Origin: JAWABC01 sp043810595
Lineage (GTDB): Archaea > Nanobdellota > Nanobdellia > SCGC-AAA011-G17 > VGLX01
Direction of reading: 5' to 3'
Length of the DNA stretch: 64,000 nt
Assembly: GCA_043810595.1 (NCBI GenBank)
Contig: JBDRNX010000031.1
Location: 1 to 64,000, forward strand
The position numbers were made by a program, and so were the translations under genes. Shown one piece after another: positions 33,096 to 42,901 of this stretch; positions within the stretch are counted from its first letter, which is position 1, and each line of letters opens with the position of its first letter. The notes beneath the pieces are model-generated. The model did not search any database. It was not told the DNA's origin and saw only the letters and a list, made by a program, of their open reading frames with translations.

Positions 33096-33380
33096 TTATT
33101 TGAGTTCTATTTCTATCCCGCCGACGAATTTTGCTGCTACGTTGTATACCCATGCGCCTACAGCTCCGCCTATCAGGCCGATAACTCCATACATTATCGG
33201 TAATATTATTATTGACAAGGGGCCGGTCCATAGGGGCAGTCCTGCTTCTGTTGGTTCAGTCACCGTTGTTACTGTGTTCAAAAAGGTAAAGAAGATTCCT
33301 AAAAGCAGTCCGGCTACTGCCATTATTATCCCTTGTATTTTCGCTACCGACCATACTCCTAGTTTTTTTACTACAGCCAT
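33096..33380 (-). CDS. Small two-helix membrane protein (DUF3566-like)
   Basis: 94 residues: helix IIMAVAGLLLGIFFTFL, an external loop, then a glycine-rich helix IMYGVIGLIGGAVGAWVYN and a basic-acid end. Such proteins are common in archaea, often called DUF3566-like. No enzymatic motif. TTGAGG-type ribosome site before ATG (AGGAGGTTGAAAA). Confidence 0.75.
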   Translation of the reverse strand: MAVVKKLGVWSVAKIQGIIMAVAGLLLGIFFTFLNTVTTVTEPTEAGLPLWTGPLSIIILPIMYGVIGLIGGAVGAWVYNVAAKFVGGIEIELK

Positions 33381-33480
33381 TTTTCAACCTCCTTAGTTAT
33401 GTTTTATGTTGCAGGTAAGGTTTATATATTTCTGCCCTTTCATTTTGGTGGGGTATTGGTAGTGATCTGTTCTCACCAGA

Positions 33481-35697
33481 ATGTTTATGGAACTTAAGAA
33501 TTTTAAGCCTCGGCTTTATCAGGAGTCGATTTTCAATAGTTGTAAGAGTAAGAATTGTTTGGTCATCCTCGGTACGGGTCTGGGTAAGACTGCTATTGCT
33601 ATGATGCTTGCTGCTAACCGTCTCGATCTTTTTCCTAATTCTAAAATCCTGTTTTTGGCTCCGACAAGGCCTCTTGTTGTTCAGCATTTTGAGACTTTCA
33701 AGAAGCATCTGGATATAGATAATGACAAACTTGTTTTTTTCACCGGGCAGATTAAGCCTGAGGAGCGTGAAAGGCTTTGGAAGGATGCTACAGTAATTTT
33801 TTCCACACCTCAGAGCATCAGTAATGATATTCTGAGCGGCCGTGTTTCTCTCGAGGATGTTTCTGCTTTGGTTATTGATGAGATCCAGCATTGTGTTGGT
33901 GATTATGATTATGTTTGGATTTGTAAGCAGTATGACAAGATCGCTAAGTTCCCCAGGATTCTTGGCTTGACTGCTTCTCCCGGTAGTGATGTTGATAAGG
34001 TTATGGAAGTCTGCAAAAATGCTTTTATCGAGGATATTGAGATTCGTACTGAGGAGGATGAGGATGTTAAACCTTACGTCCAGCAGGTAGATGTGGATTA
34101 TGTGCTTGTTGACCTTCCCGAAGATTTTAAGGTAGTGCAAAAATATCTTACAGATGCTTACAAGTCAAAGTTGCAGAAGTTGAAGGATTACGGTTTGGTC
34201 ACCGCTGTTAGCAATCTCTCTAAGAAGGATTTGTTGTCTATGCAGAAGGATTTGCAGCGAAGGATTATTTCTGGTGACCGTGATTTCATGATACGTAATG
34301 CCGTTTCTGTTCTTGCTGAGGTCATGAAGGTCAATCACGCTTTGGAGCTTCTAGAAACGCAGGGTATTTCTTCTCTCTTTACTTACATGCGTAATATGTA
34401 TGAAAGTTCTGCTAAAACCAAGGTTAGGGCTGTTAAGCGTCTTGTTAAGGACCCCAATTTCAGATCTGCCTATGTGAAAACTCAGATTCTGTTTGAATCT
34501 TCTTTGGAACACCCTAAGATGGACGTTCTCAAGTCCTTGATTTCTTCAGAGGTTTCCAAGAATCCTGATGTTAAGATTATAGTTTTTAATCATTATCGGG
34601 ATTCTGTAGCTAGGTTGGTTGACACTTTGAATCAGTTGGAGGGTGTCAAAGCAAAGTTGTTCGTTGGCCAAACAAAGAAGGCTGGTATTGGTCTCTCCCA
34701 GAAGGAGCAGATTAAGATTCTTGGTGAGTTTAAGCAGGGCTCTTACAATGTTGTTTGTATGACTTCTGTTGGGGAGGAAGGTCTTGATATTGTTTCCGTT
34801 GATATGGTCGTTTTCTTTGAGCCTGTCCCTTCTGCTATCCGTTCTATTCAGCGTCGTGGTCGTACAGGCCGTCAGTCTAAAGGCCGTGTTGTTGTTCTCG
34901 TTACTAAAAACACTCGTGATGAAGCCTATCGCTGGACGGCCCATCATAAGGAGAAGCGTATGCATCGCATAATTGCAACTTTGAAGAATAAGTTGCAGCT
35001 TCAGTCTGATAAGCAGCCTACACTTGTTTCTTTTATGGAACAGAAGGAGCAGTTTAAGGTTATGGTGGATTCTCGTGAGAAATCTTCTAACGTTGTTCGT
35101 GAGCTGGTTAATCTTGGCGTTGGCGTTTCTATGCAGAATTTGCCAGTTGCTGATTATGTTATTTCAAGTAGGGTTGGTATTGAGCTGAAGACTAAGCAGG
35201 ATTTCATAAATTCTATCATAGATAAGCGTTTGTTGCTCCAGGTTAGGGCGTTGCGTAACAACTTTGAATCACCCCTTCTGATTATTGAGGGGGAAGAAGA
35301 TATTTATTCTATCCGCAAGGTTCACCCTAACGCTATTAGGGGTATGCTTTCCAGCATCGCACTTGATTATAACGTTCCTATAATTTACACAAAGAATCCA
35401 AAGGACACTGCTGAGTTGATTTTTACGATTGCTCGTCGTGAGCAGGAGAACAAGGATAAGGAGTTTCCCCTTAGGCTTGAGCGTAAGCCGTTAACAACAA
35501 AGGAGCAACAGGAATACATAATTGAGTCTTTGCCTGGTGTAGGTCCTTCTCTTGCTAAGTCTTTGTTGGATGAGTTTGGTAGTGTTTCTAAAGTCTTTAA
35601 TGCTGATAAGGATCATTTGCAGAAAGTTAATAACTTGGGGCCTAAGAAGGCTGAGGATATTAAGCGTATTGTTGATGAAGGCTATGAGAAATCCTGA
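33481..35697 (+). CDS. hef: Hef-type helicase-nuclease (FANCM/XPF family)
   Basis: 738 residues. SF2 helicase: Walker A GTGLGKT, motif Ib APTRPLV, Walker B DEIQH, motif III TASPG and motif VI QRRGRTGR. An XPF-type nuclease follows (about 520-660) with VDSREKS, VADYVISS and ELKTKQDF; the family motif is GDY...ERKxxxD, so the arginine of ERK is replaced by leucine here. Tandem helix-hairpin-helix (ESLPGVGPSLAK, LGPKKAEDI) ends it. Hef acts on stalled forks and branched DNA. TATA-like box at 33421. Confidence 0.95.
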   Translation: MFMELKNFKPRLYQESIFNSCKSKNCLVILGTGLGKTAIAMMLAANRLDLFPNSKILFLAPTRPLVVQHFETFKKHLDIDNDKLVFFTGQIKPEERERLWKDATVIFSTPQSISNDILSGRVSLEDVSALVIDEIQHCVGDYDYVWICKQYDKIAKFPRILGLTASPGSDVDKVMEVCKNAFIEDIEIRTEEDEDVKPYVQQVDVDYVLVDLPEDFKVVQKYLTDAYKSKLQKLKDYGLVTAVSNLSKKDLLSMQKDLQRRIISGDRDFMIRNAVSVLAEVMKVNHALELLETQGISSLFTYMRNMYESSAKTKVRAVKRLVKDPNFRSAYVKTQILFESSLEHPKMDVLKSLISSEVSKNPDVKIIVFNHYRDSVARLVDTLNQLEGVKAKLFVGQTKKAGIGLSQKEQIKILGEFKQGSYNVVCMTSVGEEGLDIVSVDMVVFFEPVPSAIRSIQRRGRTGRQSKGRVVVLVTKNTRDEAYRWTAHHKEKRMHRIIATLKNKLQLQSDKQPTLVSFMEQKEQFKVMVDSREKSSNVVRELVNLGVGVSMQNLPVADYVISSRVGIELKTKQDFINSIIDKRLLLQVRALRNNFESPLLIIEGEEDIYSIRKVHPNAIRGMLSSIALDYNVPIIYTKNPKDTAELIFTIARREQENKDKEFPLRLERKPLTTKEQQEYIIESLPGVGPSLAKSLLDEFGSVSKVFNADKDHLQKVNNLGPKKAEDIKRIVDEGYEKS

Positions 35698-36016
35698 TAA
35701 GCTCGTTTACATTTATGTGGTAGGATTTGTCTTTCATCCTTCCGTTGCATGTTATTCTTGAATCGGGGTCTTTTATTATTAACATGATTTCATCTGCAGG
35801 TTCTATGAGCTCGCGTAGTTCTGCTGCTTCAATTTTTTGTGTCAGCTTTCCTTTTTCTTTTGCTTCATGTTCTAATGCCCCACATATTTTTGTTATAAGT
35901 GTTGGTTCTGCATTTTGTATTACTACCACATTTCTTTTTTCGGCGTTTTTGAAATAATTTTGAACAATATCCCGTATCAGAAACTCGTAGAAGTCTTTTT
36001 CGGTGGTTTTTTTCAT
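35660..36016 (-). CDS. Uncharacterised small protein
   Basis: 118 residues; soluble, mixed alpha/beta (NVVVIQNAEPTLITKICGAL, EIMLIIKDPDSRITC). Overlaps the 3' end of hef by 38 bases on the opposite strand. Uses A/C-ending codons like other minus-strand genes here, which supports real coding. Unrecognised. Confidence 0.6.
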   Translation of the reverse strand: MKKTTEKDFYEFLIRDIVQNYFKNAEKRNVVVIQNAEPTLITKICGALEHEAKEKGKLTQKIEAAELRELIEPADEIMLIIKDPDSRITCNGRMKDKSYHINVNELIRISHSLHQQYA

Positions 36017-36057
36017 TCCGAAAATTGATAATGGGTTTTGTTGTCTTTTAAAGATTA

Positions 36058-36579
36058 TTATTCTAGAGAATATATGTCTAGGGTTTCATACATCGGTCCT
36101 TCCGGGGCTAAAGTGCTTTTGATGAGTTTGAATTCTTCGACTTCAAACTTCATCTCTTCCATTTTCATGTTTAGTTTTTCTTTCATTGCTTGTTTGTCTT
36201 TTATTGATTTTACTCTTCCCAGTGTTATGTGCGCTTTGAATCTGTTGTCCCTTGGGAACATTTCCTTTAGTTGTGTGTCTATCTTTGCCTGCAGCTCGTC
36301 CAGTCTTCCCTTAAGTCCGACCCATATAACTTTTATGTAGGTGTGGTTTGGGAAGGCTCCTACCCCTTCAAGGTTTGCTTCGAATTTTTTCATTTTTATT
36401 TTTCTCAGTTCTTCTTTGACTTTTTCTGCCTGTTGTTCTGTTATCTCACCAAGGAATTTTAGCGTGCAGTGGTATTCTTTTGTAATTGTTATGTTCCCTA
36501 GTTTTGAGAATTCTTTTTGCATCTCTTTTATTTTTTCCTTGTATTGTTCCGGTATTTCGATGGCTATGAATGTTCTCAT
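36058..36579 (-). CDS. thpR: RNA 2',3'-cyclic phosphodiesterase (2'-5' RNA ligase family)
   Basis: 173 residues, standard size. The two catalytic HxT motifs of the 2H phosphoesterase fold are present: HCTLKFLG (37-44) and HITLGRVKS (about 116). It opens 2',3'-cyclic phosphates on RNA. Start overlaps the arginase-family gene's stop as ATGA. Confidence 0.94.
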   Translation of the reverse strand: MRTFIAIEIPEQYKEKIKEMQKEFSKLGNITITKEYHCTLKFLGEITEQQAEKVKEELRKIKMKKFEANLEGVGAFPNHTYIKVIWVGLKGRLDELQAKIDTQLKEMFPRDNRFKAHITLGRVKSIKDKQAMKEKLNMKMEEMKFEVEEFKLIKSTLAPEGPMYETLDIYSLE

Positions 36580-37340
36580 AAAAGTTCACCTACTATTTTT
36601 GCTGCTAGTTTTGTTGTCATCCCGTTAATGTCTTTCTGTGGGTTAACTTCTACTAGGTCCACTCTCCTTAAATTTTTTAGCATTTTCAATCTTTGTATGA
36701 AATAGATTAAGTCCCTGGCCTGCATTCCCGCAGGTTCTATGTAGCCTGTGCCTGGTGCTTGTGACGGGTCTACAACGTCTATGTCTATTGATATGTATAG
36801 GGCGTCAAAAAGTCTTGCTATCTCCATCATCGTGTCGCATGTTTCTTCTATGTTATCTCTTAATTCTTTCATGGTGTAGCACTTGATTCTCTTTTCTGTT
36901 ATGTATTGTTGTTCTTTTTTGTCCATGCTTCTTATTCCTACCAGGATTAGGTTCTCCTTTTTCAGGGTTCCTTCCTCTACCAGCACCCTTATGAAGTCTT
37001 CGTGGCTTGGCGGTATAAAATTATTCTCACAGTCCGGGTGTGCATCGAACACTATAAGCCCGGCATTTTTAGTTTTTTGCACTACCTTCTTGAACAGCGG
37101 ATAAGTGATTGAGTGGTCTCCTCCTATGAATAGGTCGCCTTCTTTCTCTAATATTCTTTCATTGGTTTCTTCTATGTTGCTCTTGTTGACTTCAACTTGA
37201 TCGACTTCATAGAATAAAGTTTTTCCTTGTTCGTTTACAGAAAGCTTCTTCAGCTCTTCTATTATTACATCTGGTGCTTTTTCTGTTCCAAGGTTCTTTC
37301 CCAGGCTTCCCTGTGATGTTCCCACTTTTACTATTTTCAT
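36576..37340 (-). CDS. Arginase/agmatinase family ureohydrolase
   Basis: 254 residues. The binuclear manganese ligands are all in place: GGDHSIT, DAHPD and SIDIDVVDPSQAPGTG. The family hydrolyses guanidino compounds (arginine, agmatine or formiminoglutamate); substrate cannot be told. Agmatinase would feed polyamine synthesis. Coupled to thpR by a 4-base overlap. Confidence 0.9.
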   Translation of the reverse strand: MKIVKVGTSQGSLGKNLGTEKAPDVIIEELKKLSVNEQGKTLFYEVDQVEVNKSNIEETNERILEKEGDLFIGGDHSITYPLFKKVVQKTKNAGLIVFDAHPDCENNFIPPSHEDFIRVLVEEGTLKKENLILVGIRSMDKKEQQYITEKRIKCYTMKELRDNIEETCDTMMEIARLFDALYISIDIDVVDPSQAPGTGYIEPAGMQARDLIYFIQRLKMLKNLRRVDLVEVNPQKDINGMTTKLAAKIVGELL

Positions 37341-37373
37341 GTGTTTATTGACTTAGAATTTGTCTTTTAAAGC

Positions 37374-38639
37374 TTACGCTCTTATGATATTTTCGCTTAT
37401 TACTGGTTTATATAAAACAATTTTTCCTTTTCTTTCTTTATAGATCAAATTGTTTTGTAGGAGTATATTCAAATGGGGCGCAGGGCATACACCAATGAGT
37501 CCGTCTAAATCCCTCGGCCTTATCCCGAGAGGATGGGATTGTATTATGTTATAGACTTGTTCACATCGTTGATGTAGACTTTTTCCTTTAAATCGGGGGA
37601 GTACCTTTTTGTATAAACAAATCGCTCTGGACGAGTCTATTACGAGCCTCCCATAATCCTTATTATACTCATTTAAAATTTGTCTCATTAGTCTTAATTC
37701 AGGATTATCGTAACTCCTCAAAGCATTAATAACTTTTTTACAGTAATCATTATAAAATTCTCGCCCTTCAACAGTTATCTCAGCATTGGATAAGATGTAA
37801 GAGCCCTTAAACTTTATCACTTCTAAAATGTCTTGTTTTACAAGACCGGAAAAGATATTGGTGATATCACTCAAATGTTTATGATCCAAGACCTCGGATG
37901 TTCTGTTGCATTCGAGAACTATTCGAGGGTTATCAAGTATTAAATTTTTAACGGCCTCGGTTAACGCTTTGTATCGTGAAACTTGTTTTGTATCACTTAA
38001 GTTTTTGCCAGTCCATTTGTATTCACTCCATCCTTTTTGTTCTGTAGAGGTGGATTCATAATTTATAAAGCGGAGGTCTCTTAGTTCTTCCAAATGTTCT
38101 TTAACACAAACCCCGGCTAGTTTTAAAAGTTCAGCTAGGTCTGTACGTCTCATAGGTGTATCGGACAACATATCAAGGATCATAACTTTATTGTAAGGAG
38201 ATCTACTTTCACCTCCTGACTGAGTCACCCCTAGGAGTGATAAAAACGATAGGTTATACTCATTAGCCTTTTTTAATGTAAATGCAGCGATTGGTTTCCC
38301 AAAATGTTCCCCTGCATCGCTTATTGACCAGGCTTGTACCCACTTTGAAAAATTATTGTACAATAGTTTTTCCTCGCACACCATACCTATCGGAACAAAT
38401 GTCTTTTTACAGTAACCTCCATGAGAGCCAGATTTGATACTAAATTGGTAAGAGGTAACCTCATCGAATTCCTTTTTGAGTTGGTACCCTGTTTTTGGGT
38501 TTTCGTCAAGTAAAATTAAGTCTGTTTGTTTTGATTCTGAATTTACACAAGATAAGATAGATGTTAATCTAGAATCTAAAAAGGATGGAAATTCTCTTTG
38601 TCTTACAATTTTTCTATCTTTTATTTTATATCTTCTCAT
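37374..38639 (-). CDS. Uncharacterised protein with winged-helix segments
   Basis: 421 residues, no membrane segments. A central piece (KVMILDMLSDTPMRRTDLAELL, quoted in part: PMRRTDLAELLKLAGVCV) and the C-terminus (GIRPRDLDGLIGV, LLQNNLIYKERKGKIVLY) look like winged helices. Codons are AGA-rich and more T-ended than the other minus-strand genes, so it may have been acquired. Likely a DNA-binding regulator. I do not recognise the family. Confidence 0.65.
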   Translation of the reverse strand: MRRYKIKDRKIVRQREFPSFLDSRLTSILSCVNSESKQTDLILLDENPKTGYQLKKEFDEVTSYQFSIKSGSHGGYCKKTFVPIGMVCEEKLLYNNFSKWVQAWSISDAGEHFGKPIAAFTLKKANEYNLSFLSLLGVTQSGGESRSPYNKVMILDMLSDTPMRRTDLAELLKLAGVCVKEHLEELRDLRFINYESTSTEQKGWSEYKWTGKNLSDTKQVSRYKALTEAVKNLILDNPRIVLECNRTSEVLDHKHLSDITNIFSGLVKQDILEVIKFKGSYILSNAEITVEGREFYNDYCKKVINALRSYDNPELRLMRQILNEYNKDYGRLVIDSSRAICLYKKVLPRFKGKSLHQRCEQVYNIIQSHPLGIRPRDLDGLIGVCPAPHLNILLQNNLIYKERKGKIVLYKPVISENIIRA

Positions 38640-38673
38640 AAGTCTCTAATGCTCAAGAATGTCTTTTTAAAGC

Positions 38674-39840
38674 TTACGCCTTGAATATTTTTGGCAGCCT
38701 TGGTGCTTTTTGCCCCTGATACGATCCCCTGTAGGGGTTTTCTATCCCCCCACATAGCTCTTCCAGTTCTACCTTCCCGCAGTACTGTCCGTCTTGTATC
38801 CTCCAAGGCCTGAACGACCAGAACTCCAGGGTTATTTCTCCGTTAAATCCTGGGTCAAAAAATCCTGCAAAGTGCGATAATAATCCTACCCCCAATCCGG
38901 TTGCTTCTCTAGATAATCTGCCGCAGAGGTTGCCTAGTTTTACTCTCTCTTTTGTTCCCAGCAAGTATAATCTGTCCTTTTCCATGAACAGCTCTTCATT
39001 CCCTTCTATCTCGTCGAAATAGTCTTCAGGTTTATAGAAATCCGTTTTTGTTAGGTCCAGTGGTTTTGATGCCCCTCTTTTGTGTGCGTAAACTTTTTCT
39101 GTGCTCAGTGTTAATTTAAGGCAGTCTTGTTCAAGTATTTTTTCTAGTCTTAGGAGCTTGTTGTCTTGGTACACGCTGACCAATTCACTTCCGTAGTGTG
39201 CTTTTATCTGCCCTCTGGTTAGGTGAGATGAATCTCTTTCTCTAAGTCTCATCTGGAACAGTCTTGTCTGTGCTGGTTTGAGCAGTATTGGAAATGCGAA
39301 AGGTTCTACTACGAAATAGAAGTGGTCTGGTTCTCTTGTTGGCACCCCTGGTTCAAGCACTCCGAATTTTTCTGAGAAAGCATGGCACATGCACCCTACT
39401 CTTCCTGTCGTGCTTTTTGCATCTGTTTCTCCTTCGAAAAGTTCAGGTAGCCTTACTTTCTCATGGCTCTTTACAACATAAATGTAACTGGGGTTGCAAA
39501 CATAACCCTCTTCAGGGATTCTTATTTTGTTTATCGCATGCCTGTGTAGTGCTAGCAGGTTGAATCTTGTGAATCCAGCATTCAGCACATAAAGTTCATT
39601 TCCCACTCTGAGTTCTATGGATGAGGGTTGTATCTGGTCTGGCTCAGGCTCTGGGTCCATTACAAACCCTTTGCTCGTTACTAGTCTATGTGTGGTGCGG
39701 TCTTCTGCTATTAAGCCTTGTCTTACAGAATTGCGGTAAGGTGGCTCTGTATGAAGGTCAGGTAAAAATGTATTGATTAGGTAGTCCATGTTGCGGTATT
39801 TCAGCAATTCCTTTATTTTTTGGTCTGTTAAAGCACCCAT
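38674..39840 (-). CDS. dCTP deaminase-like protein, two dUTPase-fold domains
   Basis: 388 residues, twice the length of a single dCTP deaminase. The first half has IQPSSIELRVGNELYVL (QPASLDLRLG in the family) and the second has SREATGLGVGLLSHFAGFFDPGF followed by NGEITLEFWS. This matches the long fused type found in some bacteria, annotated as deoxycytidine triphosphate deaminase. It would produce dUTP for thymidylate synthesis. The active-site assignment was not checked residue by residue. Confidence 0.8.
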   Translation of the reverse strand: MGALTDQKIKELLKYRNMDYLINTFLPDLHTEPPYRNSVRQGLIAEDRTTHRLVTSKGFVMDPEPEPDQIQPSSIELRVGNELYVLNAGFTRFNLLALHRHAINKIRIPEEGYVCNPSYIYVVKSHEKVRLPELFEGETDAKSTTGRVGCMCHAFSEKFGVLEPGVPTREPDHFYFVVEPFAFPILLKPAQTRLFQMRLRERDSSHLTRGQIKAHYGSELVSVYQDNKLLRLEKILEQDCLKLTLSTEKVYAHKRGASKPLDLTKTDFYKPEDYFDEIEGNEELFMEKDRLYLLGTKERVKLGNLCGRLSREATGLGVGLLSHFAGFFDPGFNGEITLEFWSFRPWRIQDGQYCGKVELEELCGGIENPYRGSYQGQKAPRLPKIFKA

Positions 39841-39900
39841 AGAATCCCTTTTGATTATGTAGTTATTTATACTTTTGTGAATTGAAAAATATATTAAGAA

Positions 39901-40971
39901 TTATCTTGTGATTTCAAAGGAGCTTACTTCTTCTAGTAGTTTTTTTGCTTTTGCGTTTGTTTTGAAGTGTTTTCTCACGGGTTCTATTAGCTTGTTGACG
40001 TGTATCGCTGCGGCTTCCTTCAAGTCTAAGGGGTGTATCTCTCCATTTGAGTAGAGCTTTGTCAGTTCCTTGTAATCAGCCACTGTTAGAGGTCCTTGTT
40101 TTTTTCTCTCTATTTTTATTTCTTTGAATTTCTCGAAGAGTATGTAATTGTAGTATTCCATTATTGGGTTTTCATGAGTTTCTTTTTCCGGGCAGTATGC
40201 TTTCATGATCTTCCTTTTTACCTCTTCTTCCGTGTCTGTCATGAATATTGCTGTGTCCGGCTTGCTTTTGCTCATCTTCATTTCTATGGCTTTCTCAACT
40301 GTGTCTTTTTCGCTTGTTTCGACTTTTTGCAGTCCTGCTAGCATGTGGTGGCTTATTATTACTGGTTTCCACCATCCTAACTTTGGTCCTATCTCTCTTG
40401 CCAGGACGTTTACTTTTCTCTGGTCCATTCCCAGCTGTGTTATGTCTGCTTCCAGTTGGAATATGTCTGCGCACTGCATGCACGGGTAGAGTATTTGTGA
40501 TGCTTGCATTACCTCTTCTTCTTTTCTTCCCATTATCTGTCCGCATCTTATTATCCTGTTTAGTGTTGAGTTCCTTGCTATCTGCATGACTTTTTTCCAG
40601 TAGTCTTGTTCTTTAACAAGGTCGTTTGCCCAGATGAATTCTACTTTGTCCAGGTCCATCCCTGCGGTTTTCCAGACTTCTATGAGGTATTTGCCTACTG
40701 TTTGTATTTTGTTCAGGTCACCGCCCATTTTATTGTTTGCCCAAGCGTGCCAGTCTGCTACCAGCATCTTGAATTTTACGCCTGTTTTTGTCATCTTGTT
40801 GACGTTGATTGCTCTCATGATTCCTTGTGCTATGTGTACTTTTCCAGAAGGTTCGAATCCGTCATAGGCTATTGGGTGGGCTTTTTTGTTTAGAAGTTCT
40901 CTGAGTTCTTCTTCTGTGATTATCTCTTCGCCCACTTGTCTTATCAAATCAAGTCTTGCCTCTGTGTTCAT
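39901..40971 (-). CDS. tyrS: Tyrosyl-tRNA synthetase
   Basis: 356 residues, archaeal/eukaryotic type. Signatures: YDGFEPSGKVHIAQG (HIGH equivalent), tyrosine pocket CMQCADIFQL and KMSKSKPD. Charges tRNA-Tyr. Firm. Confidence 0.97.
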   Translation of the reverse strand: MNTEARLDLIRQVGEEIITEEELRELLNKKAHPIAYDGFEPSGKVHIAQGIMRAINVNKMTKTGVKFKMLVADWHAWANNKMGGDLNKIQTVGKYLIEVWKTAGMDLDKVEFIWANDLVKEQDYWKKVMQIARNSTLNRIIRCGQIMGRKEEEVMQASQILYPCMQCADIFQLEADITQLGMDQRKVNVLAREIGPKLGWWKPVIISHHMLAGLQKVETSEKDTVEKAIEMKMSKSKPDTAIFMTDTEEEVKRKIMKAYCPEKETHENPIMEYYNYILFEKFKEIKIERKKQGPLTVADYKELTKLYSNGEIHPLDLKEAAAIHVNKLIEPVRKHFKTNAKAKKLLEEVSSFEITR

Positions 40972-41024
40972 GTTAAGTTTTTATTAGAATTAATATTATA
41001 AAACTTTCTGTTCGGGTTAACTTA

Positions 41025-41549
41025 TTATTCTTGTAAGCTTATCTCAAATATGTCTTCTATCTCCTCTTTCTGTGTTTCAAGGATATTCTTGTCTGATTTG
41101 TTGCATGCGCAGTTGCATGTCTTTTCAAGGTCTTTCTCAAAATACAGCACGCCCCTGTTCCAGTTTAGCGGGTATATCCTGCATATTGTCGGTATAACCC
41201 GCCTGGGCAGGTTTTTTTCAGTTACCAGTTTGTATAGAGCGCATCCTTTTCCTTTTGGAAGGTGGAATATGCATTGTCCTGTTTTGTTTTCATTGCTTTC
41301 AACTGAGTTTCCGCCAAGGTAGTCTGGGTCCCCAGACCATTTTCCTTTGAAGAATTTTTTGGGGGTTATTGCAAGTGTTTTTCCTATACTGCCTTTATGT
41401 TTTATTATAAGGTCGTGTGATTCTTTGTCAATATCGCACCCCCCGATGCAGCAGGCATCATCACACGGTGTTCCATAGCACGTCCTTTCATCAAATCCTT
41501 TGCAGGTGTTTACTTCTTTTGCTACTTTTGTTATTCTAATCTTATCCAT
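41025..41549 (-). CDS. Cysteine-cluster protein (YkgJ/DUF3109-like)
   Basis: 174 residues with 14 cysteines: CYGTPCDDACCIGGCDID, CIFHLP, GCALYKL, CRIYPLNW and CNCAC. The order C...CC..GC...C...YP.. is the Fe-S/zinc cluster pattern of the YkgJ-type superfamily. The partner or substrate is unknown. Confidence 0.8.
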   Translation of the reverse strand: MDKIRITKVAKEVNTCKGFDERTCYGTPCDDACCIGGCDIDKESHDLIIKHKGSIGKTLAITPKKFFKGKWSGDPDYLGGNSVESNENKTGQCIFHLPKGKGCALYKLVTEKNLPRRVIPTICRIYPLNWNRGVLYFEKDLEKTCNCACNKSDKNILETQKEEIEDIFEISLQE

Positions 41550-41660
41550 CCTTTATTTTTTATACGCCAGTGTTTAATAATTTTACTTTAGTCCTTTTTT
41601 CCGTAAATCTTCCGTAATTTTCTTAGCCATGTTTATTAAGAAATTTCTAAAAGCCATTTT

Positions 41661-42863
41661 ATGCTTGCCTCTATAATTATTGCAATATTGGTTGGTTGTT
41701 TCTTAGGCATATTTACAGGCCTCTGTCCCGGCGTTCATATCAACCTGGTTGCTGTTCTCCTCCTCACCTATTCTGCTCTCTTCCTTAGTTATGTTTCTCC
41801 TTTGTTTCTTGCCGTTGTTATTGCTTCGATGTCCATCACCCATACTTTTCTAGATACTATTCCTAGTATTTTTCTTGGCGCTCCTGATTCTGATACTGTT
41901 CTTTCTGTTCTTCCTGGCCACAGGATGCTTATCAAGGGCCGTGGATATGAGGCTGTGATGCTCACTGTCATCGGTTCCCTGGGTGCGCTCGTTATCGTAG
42001 TTGCTCTTACTCCTGTAGTCATCCTTGCGGTTTCTAAGGGTTATCCCTTGATTAAGCCTTTCATAGGTTTTATTCTTGTTTTTTCTTCTGCTTTTCTTGT
42101 CTGGCGTGAGAAAAAGGCTAGGTATTGGGCTTTGGTTCTTTTCCTAGTTTCGGGTGCTCTGGGCATTTTTGTTCTCAACATTCTTGATTTGAAGGATCCT
42201 TTGTTTCCCATGTTGTCAGGTTTATTCGGTACCTCGATGCTTGTTGTTAGTGTTAGGGAAAACACGAAGATTCCTAAGCAGAAGCATAAGAGTATTACAA
42301 TTTCCAAGAAATGTTTTTGGCAGGCTTTGTTTTCTTCTGTTTTTTCTTCTTCTCTCTGTTCTTTTCTTCCTGCTCTCGGCCCTACCCAAGCTGCTATTAT
42401 CGGTTCTCAGTTTTGTAAAAAGTTAGGTGATAAGGGTTTTCTTGTTCTTGTCGGAGGTATCAGCACGGTTAACATGGTTTTGAGTTTTGTTTCTCTGTAC
42501 GTTATTGGTAAGGCCAGGAACGGTTCTATAGTTACTATGTCTGAGATTCTTAAGAATTTTAATTTTGATTTGATGGTCCTTTTTATTGGTGTTTCTCTTT
42601 TGGCTGCTTGTGTTGCTACTTTTCTTGCGGTTTTCTTTACTTCCAGGTTTTCTGTTTGGATTTGCAGGGTTAACTATAAGGCTTTGTGCATTTCCATAAT
42701 AATTTTTATTGTTTTTCTTGTTTTTCTTCTCTCGGGTTTTGTGGGTTTTCTTGTTTTGTGTGGTGCTACTTTTGTTGGTTTATTCCCTGCTTATCTTGGT
42801 ATCGGTAGAAATCACATGATGGGTTGTTTGATCTTGCCCGTTATTTTTTATTTCTTTTTATAA
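41661..42863 (+). CDS. TctA-like multi-pass membrane protein
   Basis: 400 residues with about ten helices. The N-terminus GCFLGIFTGLCPGVHINL and repeated glycine-rich half-site LGPTQAAIIGSQ are family features of TctA/DUF112 permeases, which in bacteria carry tricarboxylates with TctB and TctC. No TctB or TctC is present, as is usual in archaea, so the transport role is uncertain. Leaderless by TATA spacing (TTTATTAAG at 41632). Confidence 0.82.
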   Translation: MLASIIIAILVGCFLGIFTGLCPGVHINLVAVLLLTYSALFLSYVSPLFLAVVIASMSITHTFLDTIPSIFLGAPDSDTVLSVLPGHRMLIKGRGYEAVMLTVIGSLGALVIVVALTPVVILAVSKGYPLIKPFIGFILVFSSAFLVWREKKARYWALVLFLVSGALGIFVLNILDLKDPLFPMLSGLFGTSMLVVSVRENTKIPKQKHKSITISKKCFWQALFSSVFSSSLCSFLPALGPTQAAIIGSQFCKKLGDKGFLVLVGGISTVNMVLSFVSLYVIGKARNGSIVTMSEILKNFNFDLMVLFIGVSLLAACVATFLAVFFTSRFSVWICRVNYKALCISIIIFIVFLVFLLSGFVGFLVLCGATFVGLFPAYLGIGRNHMMGCLILPVIFYFFL

Positions 42864-42901
42864 CCATAATCTTTTTATACCCTATTGGAGGTGTTAACCG
42901 C

